The notes: generated from the sequence alone by a model not told the origin. A stretch of 64,000 nt of DNA from Paenibacillus glacialis (GCF_001637205.1 NZ_LVJH01000003.1:28089-92088); one strand, 5' to 3'; positions 9,906 to 18,813 are shown, numbered from the stretch's first letter. Translations and numbers: made by a program.

Positions 9906-9945
9906 TAAGACGTACGTTAATCCATTTTAGAAGGGATGTTTAAAG

Positions 9946-11220
9946 ATGCAACGCAAAGTAAATCTACTGATGCTGTTGTTCAGCGTTATTGGTGGTGCCA
10001 TTGGTTGTGTAATAGGAGAAGTACTATTGAGTCGCCTATACGGAGAATTACCGAGTATTGTGGTGGTGGGCTTATATATTGGGGTCGTTGCGTTATGTAT
10101 TGTTCTCATGTGCCTCATTGCCGAAATGATCGATCCACGATTGAATGGTCCTTCATGGAGACAACGTTATGTAGGAACGTCATGGAAGTTACTTGTTCCT
10201 GCATCGTTAGTTATGTTATTCATGGTAGGAATAATACTTGAACTACTATACGGGCTGAATGTGGGTTCGGTTAAGCCTGTAAAAGATATTGTACTCGTAA
10301 TCGATAATTCCGGGAGCATGCGGGAGACGGATCCGAAGGACGAACGTTATCAAGCGGCCAAAAGTCTTATTGGACAAATGGATAGCGATAAGCGAGTAGC
10401 TGTCGTTGAGTTCAGTGACGATGCTAAATTGATTCAGCCGTTTATCGCGCTAAAAGATACTGAAACTAAAACCCAGGTATATAACACCATTGATACGCTT
10501 AAGGCGACAGATGGTGGAACGGAAATTGCTCGTGCACTTCAAGAATCAATGAAACATATTAACGATTACAAAGAGATTTCACGAGGGACGATGGTTATTC
10601 TTCTCTCTGACGGTTTTACTGAAGTAGATATGAATAGCATCTTAGCTGAATACGAGCAGCAAGGTATTATCATTAATGCGGTTGGCATGAGTTCGGTCAA
10701 CTCAGAGGGTTCGAGATTACTCAATGACATTGCCAATCGAACACACGGTCAGTTTATCGATGTAGACAATGTAAGTAATCTTTCGTTCGCATTTCAACAG
10801 ATATATGACAGAATCGGAAATCGTACGCTCTTAACAGAACGAACTGGTCCGATGCAGGATAGCACATACTATTCGGTGTTTCGAGTTATTGCAATCATGG
10901 CTATAGGAGCAGCGATCGGATTGTCACTTGGACTAGTGTTCGATAACCGCCATCTAGCACGGAGCTTTGGCATTGGTGGAAGCGTAGCTGGGTTAATTGC
11001 GGGGTTAGTGCTAGAATTTGGTTTAACAGGGCACACGATGAGTGATAGTATGATTCGCTTGTTAGCTTGTCTTATTATTGCGGGCATTATAGCACTCTTC
11101 ACGTTAATCGTGCCGGTCAAAGAAAACGGTCGATTGCAAGAAGGTAGACATAGACCAGGGCATGCAGGTGTCATTACAGAAGGATATGAACGGAAAAAGG
11201 GCAGTAGTAAGGGATTTTAG
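9946..11220 (+). CDS. Multi-span membrane protein with extracytoplasmic vWA domain
   Basis: The 424-residue protein has three hydrophobic segments in the first 105 residues. A full vWA domain follows (about residues 113-295) with MIDAS elements VIDNSGSM, the threonine in DGGTEIA and the aspartate in LLSDGF. Three more hydrophobic segments (about 310-395) and a short basic tail complete it. AGAAGGGATG lies upstream of the ATG. Architecturally it resembles the membrane vWA proteins that work with MoxR-type ATPases, but no MoxR gene is here; the nucleotide-dependent partners in this locus are a tubulin-like protein and a TRAFAC GTPase. It is the third gene of the tubulin-like operon. Confidence 0.8.
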   Translation: MQRKVNLLMLLFSVIGGAIGCVIGEVLLSRLYGELPSIVVVGLYIGVVALCIVLMCLIAEMIDPRLNGPSWRQRYVGTSWKLLVPASLVMLFMVGIILELLYGLNVGSVKPVKDIVLVIDNSGSMRETDPKDERYQAAKSLIGQMDSDKRVAVVEFSDDAKLIQPFIALKDTETKTQVYNTIDTLKATDGGTEIARALQESMKHINDYKEISRGTMVILLSDGFTEVDMNSILAEYEQQGIIINAVGMSSVNSEGSRLLNDIANRTHGQFIDVDNVSNLSFAFQQIYDRIGNRTLLTERTGPMQDSTYYSVFRVIAIMAIGAAIGLSLGLVFDNRHLARSFGIGGSVAGLIAGLVLEFGLTGHTMSDSMIRLLACLIIAGIIALFTLIVPVKENGRLQEGRHRPGHAGVITEGYERKKGSSKGF

Positions 11221-11240
11221 TCGCAGGGGGCGAGTGAGGT

Positions 11241-11876
11241 ATGCAATACATGCATGCGGACTTAAACACGCCAGTCATACGTGAGCTGGTACATCAAGTG
11301 GACGAAGATCGCTGTATTCTACGTTGGCATTGGCCCGATGGAATTCAGGCAGTCTACATACATCGCGCTCCAGCGGATCAAGCGCTGCTTGAGCAACCAG
11401 CAATCGATAGCCTAAAGTTGTATACGAGAGATGAGTATAAGGCTAACAATGGGTATCACGAACGGATGCAGGGTGTTGGTGGATGGATGTATATGGTGTT
11501 TGCTTATTGGAACGATGGTGGTGAACCCGTTCTCATTCTTCAGGAAGATGGGCAGAACCGTAAAATCATCAGCACAGGCAAATCACGGATTATATATGGC
11601 ATTAAGCAGAAGCGTGGTCTGTTTCAAAAAAATAAAACGATCCAAATGAGGGTGACGACAGAAGTCCCCGTTGCCAAAGACGTTCTATGCTACGTTAGGA
11701 AACACGGCAGTAATCCAACCAATAAGTCAGATGGCACCGTGTATCCATTCGTGCAGCATTTCAACCCGGGCCAAACCATCCTACCCGCAATCGAGGTAGG
11801 CAAAAATGACTTCGTCCGTATATTCTTTACCGACGGCCCTACATACGGCCAGTTGTATGAGTTAATGCCGGAGTGA
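11241..11876 (+). CDS. Beta-rich cytoplasmic protein of the tubulin/vWA cluster, 211 aa
   Basis: The protein has no signal peptide or transmembrane helix. Its sequence alternates short hydrophobic strands with polar turns (LRWHWPDGIQAVYIHR near residue 28, GGWMYMVFAYWND near residue 75), like one or two fibronectin- or Ig-type beta sandwiches. The start ATG follows GAGTGAGGT closely. It lies 20 nt after the membrane vWA gene and ends the tubulin operon. I do not recognise a specific family; it could be an adaptor binding the vWA or tubulin-like component. Confidence 0.65.
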   Translation: MQYMHADLNTPVIRELVHQVDEDRCILRWHWPDGIQAVYIHRAPADQALLEQPAIDSLKLYTRDEYKANNGYHERMQGVGGWMYMVFAYWNDGGEPVLILQEDGQNRKIISTGKSRIIYGIKQKRGLFQKNKTIQMRVTTEVPVAKDVLCYVRKHGSNPTNKSDGTVYPFVQHFNPGQTILPAIEVGKNDFVRIFFTDGPTYGQLYELMPE

Positions 11877-12055
11877 GCCGAGTTACCAATGTTAGAGAAG
11901 TAGGCAAAGTAAATGGAGTTATACACGAGTTAGCAAAGTAGTGAAGTAACCGAAGTGCCGGAATTGGCGAAGCATGAAGGTAAAGGCTTTAAAGGATATT
12001 GACGACGTAAGTTTTGAGAAAGAGTGCTTGCTGAGAATAATGGTTAATGCTGAGA
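11877..12055. other. Intergenic region with short direct repeats
   Basis: GAGTTA occurs three times and GCAAAGTA twice between 11878 and 11945, a degenerate direct repeat. An open frame from 11974 to 12228 crosses this region, but most of it lies inside the dispersed repeat at 12056-12232, it has no ribosome site, and I do not treat it as a gene. Confidence 0.5.
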
Positions 12056-12232
12056 CGCAGCGAAGGGAACGGAATTGTTCTGTAGAAGCGGTAGCGCTCG
12101 CCTACAAGTTTTCCGTAGGAAAGCTACTTCGAAAGCATATGCTTGACCTCGGATTTCTACCGCTAAGAGCGGTACATAATCAGGAAATCCAACGGCAACA
12201 GCGATCGAAGAACAATCCGTACCCGTAGCGGT
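12056..12232 (-). repeat. Dispersed intergenic repeat, copy 2 (inverted)
   Basis: Read on the minus strand it matches the copy at 3605-3743 block by block: ATCGCTGTTGCC, GGATTTCCTGATTAT, AGCGGTAGAAATC, then after an insertion CGCTACCGCTTC and ACAATTCCG. The insertion (about 12104-12146) resembles a degenerate unit of the 39-nt palindromic repeat (ATGCTTTCGAAGTAGCTTTC), so one small repeat seems to have landed inside another. Confidence 0.65.
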
Positions 12233-12244
12233 GATGTTTCGGCA

Positions 12245-12318
12245 TTGTTTTCAAGTAGTTTTCGTAAACTTGGATTATGCTTACGAGGCGAGTTTTACTT
12301 TGTAAAACTTTTAGGAGG
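12245..12318 (+). promoter_or_regulatory. 39-nt repeat leader and hairpin upstream of the GTPase gene
   Basis: A partial unit (AAGTAGTTTTCGTAAACTTGG) is followed by a full unit starting ATTATGCTTACGAGG. The final hairpin AGTTTTAC-TTT-GTAAAACT (12291-12309) ends four bases before AGGAGG, as in front of the tubulin-like gene, where the loop is TTC. The two leaders match from the ATGCTTACGA box to the ribosome site, suggesting that the two transcription units share a control. Confidence 0.55.
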
Positions 12319-12325
12319 AGAACAT

Positions 12326-13585
12326 ATGGGGATTTTCGATATATTCAAAAAGAAACCACAGGCGGAACCTAAACCGCTGTTCTATGATATTGTGTGTCCG
12401 TTCTGTTTCGAGAAATTCACGCCAGAAGATGTCGTGTTCCGGGCCGCACATCATCGTGAAGATGATGAGAACTATGCGCTGGGAGAAGATGATGAGCTGA
12501 ACAGATACCGTGAGCGATTCGGGCTTGATACGGTAGATGACATTGAAGCGATCATCCACCCTACGGATATTCCAGAAGAACATCGGATATATTCGGATAA
12601 CGTGCTTATCGGGCTGAACGACCGTTATGGTGTTCTTACCCGCAGAAGATTATGCCCGAAATGCCATAATGAGTTGCCAGTTACTTCTGGTAAAGTGCCG
12701 AGCAACATCATCTCGATCGTCGGTGCATCTCAAGTAGGGAAGTCGGTGTATATGACGGCTTTGATCCATACGCTACAAAATACGACAGCGGACAATTTCG
12801 ATGCGGCTTGTATGCCACTGAATGCAGAGATCAGTCGTAAGTTCCGTACGATGTACGAAGAACCGTTGTTCGAACGTGGCGATCTGCTAGCTTCTACGCA
12901 GAAAGAGAAGATGCAAGAGCCGTTTATTTTCCAGTTCGTATTTAAGGATGAGAGTAAGCCACCGCTTACGCTTGTGTTCTTCGATGTAGCGGGCGAAGGC
13001 ATGGTCGATCAGGATTATCTAGGTCTGCATGGACAGCATATCAAGAATTCAGCCGGCATTCTTTTCATGGTCGATCCACTACAAATACGTTCGATCCGAG
13101 AGAAGATTCGGATTAAATATGGCGATTCTGAAGGTGGATGGGTGTCCCAATATGATGAACCACGTGATGTGGTACTCACGATGTTCGGTGACTTCATTGC
13201 CTATGAAGATAAAGGGAAGACAGATATACCGACCGCTGTCGTGTTGACGAAGAGTGACATGCTTCATTCGTTGAAGGACGAAGAGGGCGAATATATTAAG
13301 TCGAATAGTAATGTTTTTAACAATATGGTGCATCGCAAATCGCTTAACTTGACTGAATTCGAGAATATCGACGGGGAAATTCGCCATTTCATAGAGAAGG
13401 TGGATCGACCGTTTAAAGGAACGATGGATGTGTATTTCTCCAATACAGCTTATTTCGCGGTGTCGGCACTGGGGAGTAATCCTGTTGACCAGAAGTTACA
13501 AGGCGTTGCAAGCCCGATTCGGGTGGATGAACCGTTCATTTGGCTACTGTATCAACTAATGTATATTGAGGGGAGCGAGGAATAG
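12326..13585 (+). CDS. Zinc-ribbon TRAFAC-type GTPase (double-GTPase-like)
   Basis: The protein has 419 residues from the ATG that follows AGGAGG; longer in-frame starts lie in the repeat leader. CPFC (residues 24-27) and CPKC (about 110-113) suggest a zinc ribbon split by a charged insert. Then come P-loop GASQVGKSVY (134-143), a switch/Walker B region FFDVAGEG (about 218-225) and VVLTKSD (about 304-310) as the base-recognition motif. This fits TRAFAC GTPases of the kind described by comparative genomics as paired with GAP1 proteins in predicted conflict systems; that name is from memory. Its stop overlaps the GAP1-like start by one base. Confidence 0.75.
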   Translation: MGIFDIFKKKPQAEPKPLFYDIVCPFCFEKFTPEDVVFRAAHHREDDENYALGEDDELNRYRERFGLDTVDDIEAIIHPTDIPEEHRIYSDNVLIGLNDRYGVLTRRRLCPKCHNELPVTSGKVPSNIISIVGASQVGKSVYMTALIHTLQNTTADNFDAACMPLNAEISRKFRTMYEEPLFERGDLLASTQKEKMQEPFIFQFVFKDESKPPLTLVFFDVAGEGMVDQDYLGLHGQHIKNSAGILFMVDPLQIRSIREKIRIKYGDSEGGWVSQYDEPRDVVLTMFGDFIAYEDKGKTDIPTAVVLTKSDMLHSLKDEEGEYIKSNSNVFNNMVHRKSLNLTEFENIDGEIRHFIEKVDRPFKGTMDVYFSNTAYFAVSALGSNPVDQKLQGVASPIRVDEPFIWLLYQLMYIEGSEE

Positions 13586-16500
13586 TGGAGAACACGACTC
13601 CCCAACCCATTCAGCAGCAGCTATATACACGGGAGCGGCGCGGGATTTTTCGATCAACGGAAGGTTTCGATACGATCGGAAGATCGAAGGGGTTAGATCA
13701 TTCTTTTATCAAAAAAACGCTCCATCCGTTCTGCGCATACGATGCACCGGCTGAACTGTTAGCACGTGGTGAGAAGGATACGGCGGTCTATCCCGATGCG
13801 CTGCATCTCTATCATACGGATAACGATCAGACAGTCATTGGACGTAGTGTGTACCAATCGGCAGATTTCACGGGACTTCGGAGTGCTTTTTTTACACATA
13901 ATTATGTCATTCCTAGAGAACGTTCTGAAGAAGTGATTACGAATTATGCTGCATGGCTTCATGCGGATTTCGTTGAGACTTATGATATTGAACAAGGCGT
14001 GGATCTACCTGAGCTGAATGCAGTGCCTAGCAAGGGTGTTACAAGACCAATAGATGCAGCTAGCGTTCTGGCGAGTCTGAATATGGATGAGAAGATGTTC
14101 AAGCAACTGTTATTTGCGGTGATGACGGCAGTTACGGGTAAGAAAAAGGTATATATCGCGCTTGATGTACCTGCCGAACAGATATCGGCCTATGCGAAGC
14201 AATTGCTCGAAGTGTTGTATGGTAGTATGCCGTATGCTTTCCGTAAGCTACTTGGGTTCTTAACCTATGCGAATGAGCCTCAGAGTAAAAAAGGGATTCA
14301 TGTCATGTTCGTCGAGAGAGGTAGTCTTCGCCCAGGGGACCGAAATGTTGAGAAGGATTTTGCCTTTGATCTTGTATCGAAGCGGGTTGGGAATGTAGAT
14401 GTTGATCCTTCGAAACAGCCTTACTTGGATTTCGCTTGGAGTAATCTAGGTCGCCCAGATCGAGCAGAGCGGTTCTATCAATTCGCTGAAGAGATGTTGG
14501 CGGATATGGATATGATGCGTAGAACAGCCCTTTCTAGCTACAACGATCTGTCTGTCTTTTATCAGATTGAAGAAGGCAACGAAACGTTGTTTGATGACAA
14601 TAAGACCTCAGTGCTGCGCGGCATATTGGATTACATAACGACGCCCGAAGCCATATCGAGTAAAGTGCGGTTGAATGATATTTTCCTCGCTCGGTTTGAT
14701 CAGGAATTTGATCTTATTAAGCAGGGACAAATACCAGAGCTTGTGATCGTGGAAGTCTTCAAGGATTACTACAGTATTTGCGGTAAGAATAATGAGGGCA
14801 AAATTGTTACCTATCTCATGGTAGCAATCAGCCACGCGATATCTGCGAAACGCAAAGAGGTTGTTTCCTCTTTTTATAAGGTGATCGAGAGTAATCCAAG
14901 ACTTAGTAAAGCATTCTTCGACATGGTCTTGAGTAGTGGGTTCGCGAAGCAACTTTTTGAACCATATATACTAGAGAAATTTACTTTGGCGCCTAAAGCT
15001 AAGGATGTCATGCAACTGGTTGGGGTATGGGGTAAGAATCATCCGAGTGTGACCCACAATGCTTATTTTGTAGACTTGGCGAAGGCTCAACTGTTGGAGA
15101 AACTCCGCAAGGAGTCTGATCCGGTAAGTGCTGTGAACGCGCTATTGGAGCAACAAGTGAAGCTTGAGCGGGATTGGGAAATTAAGCAGCCAGGTCCGGG
15201 TGTGACGATGCATGATTTTGCGATTATGGATCAACTTACTTATGCGGCGAACCTCTTTTTGTTAACGGAGTTAGATTTGGATAAGTTGACGAAAGATCAG
15301 TTATTAAACATTAAGTTTCTAAAAGAACCAAAAGAAGTGAAGACATGGGCGGCTAAATTCGATGCTCGCATTAAATCACAAGCAGCAGTTATGTTGGCGG
15401 CATATGCTTGGTTTAGCGATGATCACCCTGACGAGAATCTCTTTAATGGACTTAACCCGATGGAGTTAGATCGTGTACAACAGATGGGTTGTCAATGGTT
15501 GCAGAATCAGATTGAGCCTGAGCAATTCAGCCATTTGGCGCTCGCTTTCTATCAAGGTGGACAAGCTGGAGTCAATTACTCTGGACTGCTGAACTTTGTG
15601 CGGAGACATGCCAAGGACCAAGAAGTGATCTATCAATTCATCCAATGGTCTGCGGGACAGCAGATGTTCGCAGGAGAGCGAGGACTTATTCCAGCGTATG
15701 CTACAGCTATTATCTCTTATTTTAAAAATCATGATAGAGAAGCCTTTAAGAAAAAAGATTTGGTGAAGAAATATTTCCACGCTGCCAAACCTAAACTTAA
15801 ACCCGTGTATGCCAAAGTTGAGATAGAACTATCTTCGCCTTTCGTTAAGTTCATTCGTCGTAATCGTAGACAACTGATGCGCACTTTCGTGTTTGCAGGA
15901 TTCTTCCTTGTAGTCGTAGTCGGAGGCCTGTTCGGACTCCAAGCCATGGGCGTATTCGATAAAGAACCAGAGAAGATTGTTGCAGAGAATCCGACTCCTC
16001 CTGTGGTAGCAACACCTGAAGTCATCACGGATGAGATCGTGGTGTATGCAGAACCAATGACATCAGCGGAGGGTAAAGTAGAGGGTAGTAAGCTGGTCTT
16101 TCTAATGAGGGACGCAGGCACTTGTAAGGCTTTCGATGCTAGCAATATTACGCTTGGGTCAACGGATGGTAAAGAACCGGAGTTTCTGACAGGGCTCAAA
16201 CCTGAAGTGAAGTGTGAAGTGGTAGCGCCTGATACAGATGTTAAGAGTAAAGATAAGACGGATAGTAGCGATGTACCTGGTGAAGGGGCGACAACCTTAG
16301 ACGGTGCAGATGCTACTAAGAAAGATGATACAGTAGGTAAGGAATCTGGAGATACGAGCAAGGACGTTGATGTAGCTGGTAAGGGATCTGAAGATACAGG
16401 TAAGACAGATAAAGTAGCGGGTAAAGAAACCGAAGATACCAGTAAGAAGGATGGGACTGCGGGTAAGGACACCGAAGGCGAAATAACGGGTAAGGAATCT

Positions 16501-16743
16501 GATCCGACAAGTAAGGAAGTTGGTAAGACTGACGATGATACGGGGACGGATGGTACTTCGAACGCTGTGGACGGAACAACGGGAACTGGGACACCAACAC
16601 CTACTAAGCCTACTCTAAATCTAGCGGATTATAAGAACTCGATTACGGTGATTTTACCGGATATGATGATGGACACATTGGCTGGTAAAGTTATTATGGT
16701 CGGCACACAATCGATCAGACTGATCGAGAAGCCTACGTTGTAG
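13585..16743 (+). CDS. GTPase-associated protein (GAP1-like) with TM helix and repeat-rich outer domain, 1052 aa
   Basis: The N-terminal 250 residues contain QQLYTRERRGIFRSTEGFDT and a later HNYVIPRE region, which I recall as the GAP1 N-terminal domain found beside TRAFAC GTPases. A long helical middle follows, then one transmembrane helix (about residues 764-786). Outside is a Thr/Asp/Lys/Gly-rich stretch (about 889-999) with a degenerate 12-13 residue repeat (GKESGDTSKD type), and a short beta-rich end. GTG overlaps the stop of the GTPase gene (TAGTG), with GAGG upstream, implying coupling. It would tether the GTPase to the membrane and expose a wall-spanning stalk. Confidence 0.7.
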   Translation: MENTTPQPIQQQLYTRERRGIFRSTEGFDTIGRSKGLDHSFIKKTLHPFCAYDAPAELLARGEKDTAVYPDALHLYHTDNDQTVIGRSVYQSADFTGLRSAFFTHNYVIPRERSEEVITNYAAWLHADFVETYDIEQGVDLPELNAVPSKGVTRPIDAASVLASLNMDEKMFKQLLFAVMTAVTGKKKVYIALDVPAEQISAYAKQLLEVLYGSMPYAFRKLLGFLTYANEPQSKKGIHVMFVERGSLRPGDRNVEKDFAFDLVSKRVGNVDVDPSKQPYLDFAWSNLGRPDRAERFYQFAEEMLADMDMMRRTALSSYNDLSVFYQIEEGNETLFDDNKTSVLRGILDYITTPEAISSKVRLNDIFLARFDQEFDLIKQGQIPELVIVEVFKDYYSICGKNNEGKIVTYLMVAISHAISAKRKEVVSSFYKVIESNPRLSKAFFDMVLSSGFAKQLFEPYILEKFTLAPKAKDVMQLVGVWGKNHPSVTHNAYFVDLAKAQLLEKLRKESDPVSAVNALLEQQVKLERDWEIKQPGPGVTMHDFAIMDQLTYAANLFLLTELDLDKLTKDQLLNIKFLKEPKEVKTWAAKFDARIKSQAAVMLAAYAWFSDDHPDENLFNGLNPMELDRVQQMGCQWLQNQIEPEQFSHLALAFYQGGQAGVNYSGLLNFVRRHAKDQEVIYQFIQWSAGQQMFAGERGLIPAYATAIISYFKNHDREAFKKKDLVKKYFHAAKPKLKPVYAKVEIELSSPFVKFIRRNRRQLMRTFVFAGFFLVVVVGGLFGLQAMGVFDKEPEKIVAENPTPPVVATPEVITDEIVVYAEPMTSAEGKVEGSKLVFLMRDAGTCKAFDASNITLGSTDGKEPEFLTGLKPEVKCEVVAPDTDVKSKDKTDSSDVPGEGATTLDGADATKKDDTVGKESGDTSKDVDVAGKGSEDTGKTDKVAGKETEDTSKKDGTAGKDTEGEITGKESDPTSKEVGKTDDDTGTDGTSNAVDGTTGTGTPTPTKPTLNLADYKNSITVILPDMMMDTLAGKVIMVGTQSIRLIEKPTL

Positions 16744-16855
16744 GGAGAGCGTGTGTGTTTAAGTCTTAGATGGATGGTTAGACTAGCCTAGATCAACAAT
16801 ATCTGGCATCCACTAATACTTTGCGTAGGTCAGACAACAGAGAGGAAGTGTGGAC

Positions 16856-17374
16856 ATGGAGCAAGCAACATTCGCTGGCGGATGCTTTTGGTGTATGGTC
16901 ACACCTTTTGAGGAACAGCCCGGTATTCACGGCATCGTAGCGGGATATATCGGGGGAACAACGGTGAACCCAACCTATGAAGAGATCAAGACGGGAACGA
17001 CGGGTCACTATGAAGCAGTCCAGATTACATTCGATCCTACTATTTTCCCTTATGAAAAGCTACTTGAACTCTACTGGCCACAAATCGATCCAACGGATGC
17101 AGATGGACAGTTCCAAGATAGAGGACCGCAGTATAAGACAGCGATCTTTTATCATAATGAAGAGCAACATGTAGCCGCACTCGCTTCTAAGGAGCAGGTT
17201 GCTGCTAGTGGTAGATTCACGGACCAGATCGTGACTGAGATTATCCCAGCTGTAACGTTCTACGAAGCAGAGGAATATCATCAGAACTATCACCATAAGA
17301 ACCCGAAGCATTATAAGGAAGATCGGGAGCAGTCAGGGAGAGATCCTTTTATTGCGGAGTATTGGGGATCGTAA
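16856..17374 (+). CDS. msrA: Peptide-methionine (S)-S-oxide reductase
   Basis: MsrA reduces the S-epimer of methionine sulfoxide in proteins and free methionine, using thioredoxin. The catalytic motif GGCFWC is at residues 8-13, and other family motifs are present (VAGYIGG, GHYEAVQI, YHNEEQ, EYHQNY). The ATG at 16856 has GAGGA nine bases upstream; a GTG two codons earlier is too close. The length of 172 residues is typical and there is no MsrB fusion. It stands alone, about 110 nt after the GAP1-like gene, and is followed by a terminator, so it probably has its own promoter. Confidence 0.95.
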   Translation: MEQATFAGGCFWCMVTPFEEQPGIHGIVAGYIGGTTVNPTYEEIKTGTTGHYEAVQITFDPTIFPYEKLLELYWPQIDPTDADGQFQDRGPQYKTAIFYHNEEQHVAALASKEQVAASGRFTDQIVTEIIPAVTFYEAEEYHQNYHHKNPKHYKEDREQSGRDPFIAEYWGS

Positions 17375-17434
17375 GTTTGATTAAAATGAGAGATTGATTG
17401 AAATGGTAGAGATGGAATTGTGGAAGTAAAGAAA

Positions 17435-17468
17435 GGCAGATTGCTCTAGTGAGCGATTTGTCTTTTTT
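17435..17468 (+). terminator. Rho-independent terminator after msrA
   Basis: GGCAGATTGCTC and GAGCGATTTGTC pair (with G-U pairs) around TAGT, followed by seven T. It belongs to a recurrent family in this window with core GCTC-N4-GAGC (also near 34980, 35915 and 36600). Confidence 0.8.
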
Positions 17469-17589
17469 TGTCTGAATTTGTGAGGTGGGGGTGGGAAATA
17501 TGGAGTATAATGGGATGGCGAGGGTGAATGGCTACTCATCAGGTCAGAGGTTATGCTCTGAATACTATCCATGTGAAAAGGAGAATGAA

Positions 17590-17988
17590 ATGAGATACCT
17601 GCAATTGCTAGTGATTATAATGATTTTTACATGTACAGCTTGTGATAGTGGTAACAAACCAATTGAACAGAAGGGAATTGAAGGGAGATGGGTAGTAACC
17701 AATGAAGAGGTAGATATAGAGGAATTCACTACTAACTATGGTCAGATACATGCTTGGGAATCGATGCGTGTTGAGCAACATTTAAAAGAGGGGATGTTTG
17801 TAGAGTTCTTATCGGATGGTACAGTGAAGTTTGAAGATATTTCAGGAAAGTATACTTTACATAGCCAAGATGGATACAATTACATAGATATAATAGGGGA
17901 TGCTTCGGAATCAACTCATCCAATAGAATTGAGGTCCAATAAATTACAACTGGGTTTATTTATTTTAGAGCCGGTTACGCTGGATTAA
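17590..17988 (+). CDS. Small lipoprotein, 132 aa
   Basis: The N-terminus MRYLQLLVIIMIFTCTACDSG is a signal peptide with a lipobox (TCTAC), so the protein should be lipid-anchored outside the cell. The mature part contains EGRWVVTNEEVD and FLSDGTVKFEDISGKYTL, resembling lipocalin-like or DUF4923-type small beta-barrel proteins, but I cannot assign it. The ATG follows AAAGGAGAATGA; the open frame extends 35 codons upstream without a ribosome site. It is followed by a second small lipoprotein gene. Confidence 0.75.
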   Translation: MRYLQLLVIIMIFTCTACDSGNKPIEQKGIEGRWVVTNEEVDIEEFTTNYGQIHAWESMRVEQHLKEGMFVEFLSDGTVKFEDISGKYTLHSQDGYNYIDIIGDASESTHPIELRSNKLQLGLFILEPVTLD

Positions 17989-18139
17989 ACCTATGTATTT
18001 TGAGTTGAATTCAGGTGGGAGAAATACTATGAACCTAACCACATTGAGTTCTGCATTTATGGTATTACATAGTAGTAATAAGTCTTATCACAAATAAGTG
18101 ATTCAGGATTAAATATTAAAAACAAAGGATGATAACAAG

Positions 18140-18643
18140 TTGAAATATTTAACTCTATTAGTATGTATTTTTCTTCTATCAGCATGTGCTAAATTCGAAC
18201 CGATTACACAAGACGATATAAACAGTTATGGTGAACTAAATAAAATTAAAATCATCGATTACACTATTTTAGATGAACAATCTGCACTCATACTTGAAGT
18301 AGATGGTTCTGTTGCTCAGGTCTCTACGATTACAAAAAGAAAGAATAAATCTATAACACCAGTAGAATCAATGTCCGCTGCTTGGAATGAAGATGAAGAA
18401 GGGGTTTCGGTTGAGAGAGCTTTGGGGTATTTCTGTGTTGTTGTACATGATAAAGCCGTTGAGCATGATATGGATTTTGTTATTATTAATTATTTGGATG
18501 ATAATGGAGTCCAAAAAGATCGATTTGATCTTAACGGTAAACAAGGTGTCTTAATAAAAATGGATCCTAAGTATGAAGGTGGAGGAATGGTTGCTATATA
18601 TGGAAATGACGGATTTATTCAAGAAAAAATGTATTATCCATAG
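18140..18643 (+). CDS. Small lipoprotein, 167 aa
   Basis: The signal peptide MKYLTLLVCIFLLSAC ends in a lipobox (LSAC). The mature part is about 150 residues, mixed alpha/beta, with no recognised domain. The start is TTG with AAAGGATG upstream. It lies 150 nt after the other lipoprotein gene and immediately before the left boundary of the cassette array at 18797; no attC-like repeat follows it, so it seems not to be a cassette. Confidence 0.7.
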   Translation: MKYLTLLVCIFLLSACAKFEPITQDDINSYGELNKIKIIDYTILDEQSALILEVDGSVAQVSTITKRKNKSITPVESMSAAWNEDEEGVSVERALGYFCVVVHDKAVEHDMDFVIINYLDDNGVQKDRFDLNGKQGVLIKMDPKYEGGGMVAIYGNDGFIQEKMYYP

Positions 18644-18796
18644 ATTCACTTAATAGTTGGATTAGTTTGCATTATTAAGAAAGAAAAGATAGGACGTTAT
18701 AGACTAAAGATTGATTCAGTCAGGGGGAGAATAATACCGCTACCATAGATACCCCATATATAGATGATATTAAACGAAATATGTCGCAGATATTAC

Positions 18797-18813
18797 GTTA
18801 TCTGAAAGAGCTT
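18797..18813 (+). other. Left boundary core site of the cassette array (GTTATCTGAA)
   Basis: GTTATCTGAAAGAGCTT is complementary at 16 of 17 positions to AAGCTCCTTCAGATAAC at 19315-19331, the 3' end of the first cassette. In integron terms this is the G^TT junction where cassette 1 begins. It lies in a stretch that reads as the end of an open frame (about 18723-18836, ...PYIDDIKRNMSQILRYLKEL...), possibly a remnant of a gene interrupted by insertion. There is no L'-type half site or integrase nearby, so it could be an attI-equivalent or a secondary target. Confidence 0.55.

Noticed and set aside
11974..12228. An 84-codon open frame before the GTPase gene
   Set aside because: It mostly lies inside a dispersed noncoding repeat and lacks a ribosome site.
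15729..16472. A long minus-strand open frame of 247 codons within the GAP1-like gene
   Set aside because: It is a shadow of the Thr/Asp-rich repeats on the plus strand and has low-complexity Ser/Pro composition.
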